From an uncultured Chlorobiota bacterium (GTDB taxonomy: Bacteria > Bacteroidota > Kapaibacteriia > OLB7): a DNA stretch of 22,428 nucleotides. Below, piece by piece: positions 16,587 through 22,428 of the stretch; position 1 is the first letter of the stretch; each line of letters starts with the position of its first letter. The position numbers and the translations under genes were made by a program. Under the pieces are notes generated by a model. It saw only the letters and a program-made list of their open reading frames with translations. It did no database searches and was not told where the DNA came from. The stretch covers positions 1-22,428 of the forward strand of contig CAMLOB010000008.1 in NCBI GenBank assembly GCA_946481475.1, written 5' to 3'.

Positions 16587-18329
16587 TTACGGCCGTTCCG
16601 CTTTCTCTCCCACCCTCAGCGAAAAGCTCCGGCTGTATGCCAGCACACCGGTCAACTCGTTGAAATCGGAATTCAGGGAGAGGTCTCCGCTACTCTGGGT
16701 GGCATAGAGTGTGAAAGTAATCAGGTCGGCATCGCTCAACCGGTAGGAAGCGTTCAGGTTCTCGTTCAGCACATCGGCCCCGGTCTCGACCCCGTTGAAC
16801 TCCTGCATCGTCCGGGTATAACCGACCGAGGCGCCGATCGAAAGAGCGCTCCCGAACAATCCGGCCGATCCGTTGATCGCCCCCCCCACCGATCTGGTCA
16901 CCACCTCTCCGGTGGTCGTCTCGGAATAGAGAAGCGAAGCCCCGGTCGACAGAGGGTTCTCGACAAAGGCAAGGTTGTAGATCAGGTTGCCGGTCAGCGA
17001 ACGGCTGTCGGCAAGCTCTCCGGTGAAGGCGTTCTTGTCGGTGTAGTCCTGGATGTTTCCGACGACCGTGATGAAGTGATTGGTCCTCTCTCCGGCAAAG
17101 AGGAATCGGGGAGCAAGGGAGGCGGACTGTGAGACGTTCCGGACGGCGATCGTGTCGTTGACCGGCTGGCGCCCGGCCGCCTGGGCGGTGGAGTAGTTCA
17201 GATAGCTCGCATCGATTCCGAACACCTGATTCGGATCCCATCCGACCAGAGCCGAACCGATCACCCGGTTGGTCTGCGCAAGTTTCGTTTCCAGCAGGTT
17301 ATCCCGTTCCAGACCGATCGACCCGCCGACCCGCAGTCGCTGTTCGAACAGGGTGAAGGAGGGTTCGAAGGTGAAGCGTTCCACATCGGTTGTGAAGTAG
17401 TAGGCTCCGAGCGATTCGTATTCCGGTTCGATCCGCTCGTAGCCGAGACGGGCGGAGAAGTTGTCGCTCGTGTAACGCAGCCCCATCTTCGCGGCCACCG
17501 TCAGCGTCGTCGAGTTGCGGATCGTCTGGATCTCGTTGGCAACCTCCGGGATATCGGTGGTGTCGGAAGGAGCCGATCGAATGTCCCGCGTCAGAATGCT
17601 GGCCGCCCCTTCGCTCTCAAAGCGCAGCCGGTTCGGCAGAATATCGAACTCGACGGTGAGGCCGGCCACGGTGTTCTCCTGCGGGCGGACGTCGGCCGTC
17701 GTCGGCGGAACGCTCAGCGACGTCGAATCGTCCCGGGCATGGAACCAGCTCAGGCCGATCTCCGAACCTCCCCCTTCATAGGCGATCTTCGCACCGTATC
17801 CCCAGCGTTCATAGGCCGGGAGGACGAACTCCTCGGTCGTATCCTCTTCCACCGCACGCTGGAACCGACCGTACATTCCCATCAGGCGAAACGGTCCCGG
17901 CGTCAACTCAAGTCCTCCCCCGAGAAACGTCGTCCCGCCGAGCGTATAGTCCGAGAAATTGAGTGCACGGTAGCCGAGGTGGAGTCTTGCCCACTTGTAG
18001 CCGGGGGAGAGGCCGATTCGGTTGAAGGGCTGGCGGAAATCCCGCTCCTGTTCGCTGAGGATAAAATCGATCGGGATGTCGATCTCGTAGACCGAGGCAT
18101 CGAGGGCGCCGTTGACAAGCCAGGAGAAGGGTTCGCGCCGCTGGTCGATGCCGTCGGCCGAATAGCCGATCAGGGAAGCACCGACCGAACCGTACAGCGT
18201 CAATGGCGGCACGCTTCCGATACTGTCCAGATCCTGGGAAACAAGAGAGTCGAGCGGCAGACAGAACAGGACGGCCGCAAGAACAACGAAGGCTGTTTTC
18301 CCACACACGATCATGAGGTTTATCCCCAT
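16587..18329 (-). CDS. Outer-membrane beta-barrel protein, first gene of the surface cassette
   Basis: A 580-aa protein with a signal peptide (hydrophobic about 12-29, cleavage near LVSQ). From about residue 43 to the C-terminus it is built of alternating amphipathic strands separated by short acidic turns (TLYGSVGASLIGYSAD, ARLHLGYRALNFSDY, GSEIGLSWFHARDDS, FSARLGYERIEPEYES, RVGGSIGLERDN, ALSIGASVGYTRTM), which is the hallmark of a large outer-membrane barrel. There is no plug or TonB box, so it is not a classical TonB receptor. The terminal strand (YSRSFSLRVGEKAERP) lacks a final aromatic. A weak Bacteroidota-type promoter lies upstream, and the giant, Fn3 and peptidase-like genes follow on the same strand. 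ATG 18314 is an alternative start. It could be a pore, anchor or export channel for the downstream proteins; this is inferred. Confidence 0.8.
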   Translation of the reverse strand: MGINLMIVCGKTAFVVLAAVLFCLPLDSLVSQDLDSIGSVPPLTLYGSVGASLIGYSADGIDQRREPFSWLVNGALDASVYEIDIPIDFILSEQERDFRQPFNRIGLSPGYKWARLHLGYRALNFSDYTLGGTTFLGGGLELTPGPFRLMGMYGRFQRAVEEDTTEEFVLPAYERWGYGAKIAYEGGGSEIGLSWFHARDDSTSLSVPPTTADVRPQENTVAGLTVEFDILPNRLRFESEGAASILTRDIRSAPSDTTDIPEVANEIQTIRNSTTLTVAAKMGLRYTSDNFSARLGYERIEPEYESLGAYYFTTDVERFTFEPSFTLFEQRLRVGGSIGLERDNLLETKLAQTNRVIGSALVGWDPNQVFGIDASYLNYSTAQAAGRQPVNDTIAVRNVSQSASLAPRFLFAGERTNHFITVVGNIQDYTDKNAFTGELADSRSLTGNLIYNLAFVENPLSTGASLLYSETTTGEVVTRSVGGAINGSAGLFGSALSIGASVGYTRTMQEFNGVETGADVLNENLNASYRLSDADLITFTLYATQSSGDLSLNSDFNELTGVLAYSRSFSLRVGEKAERP

Positions 18330-18371
18330 TGTGACTTAGACAAGGTCTCGTGGTGGGCGTGGAGTCGGTTA

Positions 18372-18402
18372 CGAAAGTACGGAAGGGGAAACGGAAATCC
18401 AA
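18372..18402 (-). promoter_or_regulatory. Possible Bacteroidota-type promoter for the four-gene cassette
   Basis: On the minus strand TTGG (18402-18399), 19 bp, then TACTTTCG (18379-18372) approximates the Bacteroidota TTTG / TAnnTTTG promoter, about 43 bp before ATG 18329. Two positions deviate. The upstream DUF2254 gene ends at 18418 with no terminator hairpin, so read-through is also possible. Confidence 0.33.
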
Positions 18403-18417
18403 CAGGTAAGGAAAATT

Positions 18418-19779
18418 TCATTCCGGCTTCGGAAATCTTTTCTCGATCCCACGCCGACATTCGGCCAGCCTGTTCCGCCCCAATTCGGTCGGCAGGCGAT
18501 CCCTGCAGGCCTCCAGCAGTTTATCCCCTTCGGCACGCAGCAGTTCCTGAGTTTCGGATGAGGAAGTCGCCTCTGCAAGATCGGCCAGCAACTCCATCAT
18601 TTTCATCGCCGTCTGCTCGGAGGATGCGACGGTCGTGCGAAGTCGGTCGAACGTATGGTGAAGAAGACGGCGAAGCGTCATGGCCGGAGCGATCACCCGA
18701 AGCCGTCCCTCCCTGTCGTACCGGAACTTCCCGGGAAATTCCACGGATGTGGCAGCTACCAGACCGGCACCGATCCATTCCAGACAGGTGAGGGCGGTAA
18801 AGGGATCGTTGATTCCGGGCGAAAGGGCAATCGTGGCAATCTCCACCAACTCGTCCACAAGAAAGACCATATCCTGCGTCGGCGTTCGTTGCGGTCCGAG
18901 CACGAAACAATCCCGAAGCCTGTTCATCAGTTCCGTCGTCATGCTTGTGGAACAATGGATGTGAAGGGGGACGGAGTGGTCGTGCACAAACTCTCCGGGA
19001 CGGTAGTTGATGCGAAGACAAAGATTGCCGGAGCAGGCAATCTCCATCATCTGTTCTTCATTGATCCGCACAATATAACCGCAGTGTTCAAGGGAGAGCG
19101 GAGCATACCTTCCCTCGGCAAACTTCACCATCTCCTCAGTCTCCCCCTGTTCTTCTCCTCTGCCCGGTCCAAAGCGTTCCGGAGCGATGGTCCTGACCTT
19201 CTCCCGCAATTCCCCGCCGATCCGGGCAATGACATTGGAGATATGCAGACTCTCGGAGACGTGATGAATGAAGTAGATAAGCACTCCGATGCTTGAGAGG
19301 GCCAGCAGAATGCCGACCAGCAGTGAGAAGTGGGGAACAAAAGGGGCGACACCCCCCTCGACCGGATCCGTTGCAGGTGTCCCGTCACCCGTGCGGACCG
19401 TCCGGAGAATCAACAGACAATAGATGAACGTGGAGATGAAGACGCCGAGTGTCATCTGGTTACCCCGGTCGCGCATGAAGTTGGTAAGGATACGGGGTCC
19501 GTATCGTCCGGCGACATTCATCACCGAAACGATGGTGATCGAGAAGGTCACACCGGCCACGGTCACCATGGAACCGGCAATCGTGGAGAGAACCGCCCGC
19601 GCCCCTTCCGGCTTGTTGGCGAACAGCCAGGGAAGATCTTCTATCCACTTTGTACCGAACGCCGAATCGGCAGCAATCGTCAGGATCGACAGAAGAATTG
19701 CGCCGAATGCCGTCAGCGTCGGCACAAACCAGTAACTTGAACGAAGATGTTCCAGCCAGGAGAAGAACAGTGATCGCAT
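18418..19779 (-). CDS. DUF2254 family integral membrane protein
   Basis: A 453-aa protein that begins MRSLFFSWLEHLRSSYWFVP, the usual start of DUF2254 proteins. Four transmembrane helices lie at about 17-38, 63-88, 109-127 and 151-172. Between helices 2 and 3 is the family signature FSITIVSVMNVAGRYGPRILTNFMRDRGNQ (in shortened form FS..IVS....RYGPR.L.NFMRDR). The C-terminal ~270 residues form the conserved soluble domain, including the SPGINDPFTA segment. The function of the family is unknown. The frame is open further upstream to 20175, but that would run into the divergent dehydrogenase gene and adds a non-conserved, Arg/Pro-rich stretch, so I chose ATG 19779. A GTG at 19893 with AAGGAAAG upstream is an alternative. 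It is divergent from the dehydrogenase gene and not clearly linked to the cassette downstream. Confidence 0.88.
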   Translation of the reverse strand: MRSLFFSWLEHLRSSYWFVPTLTAFGAILLSILTIAADSAFGTKWIEDLPWLFANKPEGARAVLSTIAGSMVTVAGVTFSITIVSVMNVAGRYGPRILTNFMRDRGNQMTLGVFISTFIYCLLILRTVRTGDGTPATDPVEGGVAPFVPHFSLLVGILLALSSIGVLIYFIHHVSESLHISNVIARIGGELREKVRTIAPERFGPGRGEEQGETEEMVKFAEGRYAPLSLEHCGYIVRINEEQMMEIACSGNLCLRINYRPGEFVHDHSVPLHIHCSTSMTTELMNRLRDCFVLGPQRTPTQDMVFLVDELVEIATIALSPGINDPFTALTCLEWIGAGLVAATSVEFPGKFRYDREGRLRVIAPAMTLRRLLHHTFDRLRTTVASSEQTAMKMMELLADLAEATSSSETQELLRAEGDKLLEACRDRLPTELGRNRLAECRRGIEKRFPKPE

Positions 19780-19913
19780 AGCTGCTATAACATACCCCCT
19801 GAAGATAGGTTCCCCGGCAGCTCTCTCCTCCCCTTCTTCCGGATTTCTCCCCCGTACAAAATTCTCCGTAGATTGCGCCTTCCGATAGATCACATCTCTT
19901 TCCTTGATCGCAC

Positions 19914-21302
19914 ATGCACACAATCCGATCCACGTTCCTGACGGTATGGTTGCTGTCGCTCGGGCTGTTCTGTCCGGCATGCGGCGACGACCCCCGCACT
20001 CTTCCCGATCCTTCGGACTCGGCAAACGAGACTCCATCGGGGACTCAGCATCAGAAGGAAGAGAAGGAGGAAAAAACGGAAGCCGAGGACGCAACGCTCC
20101 CCTCTCCCGAATCGACCGCCCCGTTAAAACTGACCCCCCGCACCATCCGGCTTGTCGAGCAACCGTATCTGGCAAAGGCGACCGAGTTCACGTTGAATGT
20201 GCCGGAAGGCTTCGAGATCGCCGTGGCGTCCGAAGGGATGCGGCGCGTTCGGTTCATGGCGATGAGTCCCGACCACCGGTTGTTCCTGACCGACATGTAC
20301 GATCTGTCGGACAACAGAAAGGGGAAGATTTACGTGCTCGACGGCTTCGACATCGCCACACGACGATTCAAATCGCGAACCGCATATCTCGACCGTCTGC
20401 GCAATCCGAACAATGTGGCCTTCCACACCGATGCAAAGGGAGAAACCTGGCTCTACACCGCCGTCACCGATGCACTTCTGCGTTATCGCTACAACGACGG
20501 CGATCTCCACCCCGAAGAGGAACCGGACACGCTGACCACATTTCCGGATTACGGCAAGAGCTATCGCGAAGGGGGATGGCATCTTACCCGCACGGTCATC
20601 GTCGGCGGGAACGGCAAGCTGTATGTCTCGGTCGGAAGCAGTTGCAACGTTTGTGAAGAGAAGGAAGAGGTCCGCGCATCGATTCTTGAGATGAACCCGG
20701 ACGGAAGCGATCTGAAGATCTACGCGCGAGGTCTGCGCAACGCCGTGGGTCTGCGGTGGGTGGCAGGATCGCTCTGGGCAACGAACATGGGGGCCGATCA
20801 CCTCGGTCTGGACAAACCGGAAGACAACGTTTATCGGATCATTCCGGGGGGGAATTACGGCTGGCCCTACACCTACGAATATCGCGGGAAGATCTATGCC
20901 GATCCGGTCTACGAATCCGAACAGAAGGCCGTACTCCCCGAAAATGTCGACACCTCCTGGGTCGGTCTGCCGGCCCACTCCGCCCCTCTCGGCTTCGACT
21001 GGTTTGGCGATGCAAGGGACAAGCGATTGAAGAACACATTCCTCGTTGCTCTGCACGGATCGGGAAACGTCGCGATGAAACGAGGTTACAGCATCGTTCG
21101 CCTTGGCGGCGGCCGGTTGCTTGGAGATTTCATCAACGGCTTCCTCAAGGAGGGGATGCGCTACGGCAGACCGTGCGATATTTTTCGCGTCGGGGAGAAC
21201 ACCTTCTTCTTCACCGACGATCACGCCGGACTGCTCTACTTTGTCTATCGTGGAGAGGACGGTCGGGAGAGAATCCGGGACGTGTCGTTCCGAGGGGAAT
21301 AA
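19914..21302 (+). CDS. Exported PQQ-type sugar/sorbosone dehydrogenase-like beta-propeller
   Basis: A 462-aa protein with an N-terminal export signal (residues 1-23, LTVWLLSLGLFCPAC). Cys23 could be lipidated, but Pro at -2 makes the lipobox imperfect. A low-complexity Glu/Lys/Ser linker (about 30-70) leads to a six-bladed propeller at about 85-450. Signatures of the soluble glucose/L-sorbosone dehydrogenase family are visible. They include 'VPEGFEIAVAS', 'NPNNVAFH', the His223 region with SVGSSCNVCEE (240-249), 'GLRNAVGLRW' (273-282), 'NYGWPYTYEYRGKIY' (314-328), 'SAPLGFDWF' and 'LHGSGN' (380-384). It probably oxidises a sugar or sugar lactone-forming substrate in the periplasm using PQQ; the substrate is unknown. 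No PQQ biosynthesis gene is in the window. The ATG has no Shine-Dalgarno. It is divergent from DUF2254, and mobA follows after 77 bp. Confidence 0.87.
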   Translation: MHTIRSTFLTVWLLSLGLFCPACGDDPRTLPDPSDSANETPSGTQHQKEEKEEKTEAEDATLPSPESTAPLKLTPRTIRLVEQPYLAKATEFTLNVPEGFEIAVASEGMRRVRFMAMSPDHRLFLTDMYDLSDNRKGKIYVLDGFDIATRRFKSRTAYLDRLRNPNNVAFHTDAKGETWLYTAVTDALLRYRYNDGDLHPEEEPDTLTTFPDYGKSYREGGWHLTRTVIVGGNGKLYVSVGSSCNVCEEKEEVRASILEMNPDGSDLKIYARGLRNAVGLRWVAGSLWATNMGADHLGLDKPEDNVYRIIPGGNYGWPYTYEYRGKIYADPVYESEQKAVLPENVDTSWVGLPAHSAPLGFDWFGDARDKRLKNTFLVALHGSGNVAMKRGYSIVRLGGGRLLGDFINGFLKEGMRYGRPCDIFRVGENTFFFTDDHAGLLYFVYRGEDGRERIRDVSFRGE

Positions 21303-21379
21303 TTTCTTTGCAGACAGCATGTTCGGCCCCCTCCCGCCAAAGCATGGAACTCAGAACAATGTTTTCATAGAAGCTTTCC

Positions 21380-21946
21380 ATGTTAACCATAGCAATTCTG
21401 GCCGGTGGAGCCTCCCGACGAATGGGACGGGACAAGGCTGCGATACGGGTTGGAGAAGAAAGTCTTCTTGAACGAACCGCGCGGATTGCCCGGTCGGTCT
21501 CCTCCGACGTTCTTGTTGTGGGAAAGGAATTTCCCAAGGACTGGCCTTACCCTGACGTTCCCTGCATTCCGGACAGCTATCCGGGTCTCGGTCCTCTTGG
21601 CGGGTTGGCAACGGCAATACATTCCGCCCATTCCGACATTCTTCTTCTTCCATGCGATCTCCCGTTGTTAAGCACGGAAGCTCTGGTCTGGCTCATCGAT
21701 GTATACGAGGCGCAGAACGGAGCAAACGGGCTGATTTGCCGGAACCGTGGGAGATTCGAACCTCTGTTCTCCTGTTATTCCTTCAATCTCCTCCCTCTGG
21801 TCGAGCACCATATCAGTGAGGGGAAGTACGCTTTGCGTGATCTGATTGAAGCAATGGAAGTCACGTTTGCGGATCTTCCCGAAGATTACACATCCGCTCT
21901 GACAAACGTCAACTCGCCGGAAGACTGGAAAAGAGTCGGAAGATAA
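21380..21946 (+). CDS. mobA: Molybdenum cofactor guanylyltransferase MobA
   Basis: A 188-aa cytoplasmic enzyme that transfers GMP from GTP to molybdopterin-Mo, producing the guanine dinucleotide cofactor (MGD) for DMSO-reductase-family enzymes. The nucleotide-binding loop LAGGASRRMGRDKA is at residues 7-20, with GPLGGL at 71-76. The metal-binding Asp is in LLPCDLPLLS (about 88-97), and the C-terminal signature NVNSPEDW is at about 177-184. Length fits the family (185-210 aa). No other moa/moe gene lies nearby, so it appears as a single gene behind the dehydrogenase. A terminator follows directly. The related MocA (cytidylyl) is less likely given the compact size and the LAGGxSRRMGxDK form. 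Confidence 0.93.
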   Translation: MLTIAILAGGASRRMGRDKAAIRVGEESLLERTARIARSVSSDVLVVGKEFPKDWPYPDVPCIPDSYPGLGPLGGLATAIHSAHSDILLLPCDLPLLSTEALVWLIDVYEAQNGANGLICRNRGRFEPLFSCYSFNLLPLVEHHISEGKYALRDLIEAMEVTFADLPEDYTSALTNVNSPEDWKRVGR

Positions 21947-21986
21947 AACGAAGCGGCCCCGGAGTATCAACTCCGAGGCCGTTTTA
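21945..21986. terminator. Bidirectional intrinsic terminator between mobA and the convergent surface-protein gene
   Basis: The stem pairs CGGAGT (21960-21965) with ACTCCG (21970-21975) around an ATCA loop. After one C/A mismatch it continues GGCC (21955-21958) with GGCC (21977-21980), then, past a 5-nt bulge, AAAAC (21945-21949) with GTTTT (21981-21985). An A-tract on the left and a T-tract on the right serve both directions. It starts within the mobA stop codon and ends 20 bp from the convergent stop. Confidence 0.8.
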
Positions 21987-22005
21987 TGTGCAACACTGAT
22001 CTTCT

Positions 22006-22428
22006 CTATCGAGAAACAGCATCTCGCACGGGACGAGAATCATTAAAGTTCAACAAGGGATCAGTGGTCAAAATAAAGGTCCACGTAGCGGAATTGTTAA
22101 CGGCCACCGGATCCTGCAGCCCTGAAACTGTCGCAGTTACGGTATAACGTCCCGGATCACTTGAGACAGAGGAGACAAAATCCGGGAAAGCCTGCAGGAT
22201 CTGTGTGCCATTCCCTTCAACAGTCGGCAGTATTATCGTCTGGTTATAGACTTCATTTCCCTGGGGATCACGGATAATCACTGTAGCCGGCACGTTGGTT
22301 GCATTTGAAGTTCCATTGTTGATAAATGAAGCTGCCACTTCAAAGGTCCCTCCCGCCACATATTCTTGCGCAATAAACGGACGGACGCCGATATCGACTG
22401 CCTCAAGTTCAACCTCACTACTCACAGT
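22006..22428 (-). CDS. C-terminal end of a CARDB-like surface protein, start beyond window edge
   Basis: The frame is open from the right edge to a TAG at 22008-22006, 140 codons; an apparent start near 22425 is only an internal GTG. The visible part is one beta-sandwich of the CARDB/Ig type. It has an IGVRPF segment, then FEVAASFINNGTSNATNVPATVIIRDPQG, then LPTVEGNGTQILQAF, then GRYTVTATV and VNNSATWTF, with the typical spacing of 'new strand, N-G, A-x-N, ...VNN'. The last 20 residues (LLNFNDSRPVRDAVSR) look unstructured, and there is no PNPA-type T9SS domain, unlike other surface proteins here. Base composition is visibly lower in GC (about 47% by eye) than the neighbours. It may be a full C-terminus or a truncated relic; I cannot tell without the upstream part. 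Confidence 0.65.
   Translation of the reverse strand, partial: TVSSEVELEAVDIGVRPFIAQEYVAGGTFEVAASFINNGTSNATNVPATVIIRDPQGNEVYNQTIILPTVEGNGTQILQAFPDFVSSVSSDPGRYTVTATVSGLQDPVAVNNSATWTFILTTDPLLNFNDSRPVRDAVSR

Noticed and set aside
16587..18329. TonB-dependent receptor
   Set aside because: No TonB box and no plug domain are visible at the N-terminus, and the length (580 aa) is short for the family.
19780..20175. N-terminal extension of the DUF2254 frame by 132 residues
   Set aside because: It overlaps the divergent dehydrogenase gene and is compositionally unlike the family; known family members start near MRSLFFSW.
20124..21320. A 398-codon minus-strand frame opposite the dehydrogenase gene
   Set aside because: The plus strand encodes a well-recognised propeller with many family signatures; the minus frame has none and overlaps it entirely.

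Overview
The window is about 60% GC by eye, gene-dense, and looks like a chromosomal segment of a Bacteroidota-type bacterium, possibly the Kapabacteria/Ignavibacteria side of the group. Two secreted proteins end in type IX secretion (T9SS) C-terminal sorting domains with the PNPA motif, many genes lack a clear Shine-Dalgarno sequence, and the other exported proteins (choice-of-anchor-D repeats, Fn3 repeats, a TANFOR-like giant protein, CARDB-like repeats) are typical of that phylum. I found no rRNA, tRNA, CRISPR array, transposase or phage gene.

Left part (1-7170). A minus-strand pair encodes a T9SS cargo with three Hydin-like repeats and a cohesin-like domain, followed by a truncated outer-membrane barrel/OmpA-like protein. 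Divergent from it is a plus-strand set: an ECF sigma factor, a single-pass protein that looks like its membrane anti-sigma partner, and a 704-residue T9SS cargo. The set ends at a near-perfect intrinsic terminator.

Middle (7171-18402). A short repeat cassette (palindrome plus 7-bp tandem repeats) precedes a minus-strand block of four exported proteins. In transcription order these are a 580-aa outer-membrane barrel, a 1656-aa TANFOR-like surface protein, an 851-aa chain of Fn3 modules, and a 536-aa papain-like cysteine-peptidase-fold protein. The genes are tightly spaced and partly translationally coupled. None shows a T9SS sorting domain, although all have export signals. This block is the best candidate for an undescribed envelope or cell-surface system.

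Right part (18418-22428). This holds a four-helix DUF2254 membrane protein (minus), a divergent PQQ-type sugar dehydrogenase-like exported beta-propeller, mobA for molybdenum cofactor guanylylation, a bidirectional terminator, and the 3' end of a lower-GC CARDB-like surface protein that runs off the window.

Coding is dense. The only stretches without a gene are 3338-3483, 4888-4983, 7099-7272, 8884-8973, 16515-16586, 18330-18417, 19780-19913, 21303-21379 and 21947-22005. All are under 300 bases. Several very long frames antisense to the middle genes were rejected as shadows.
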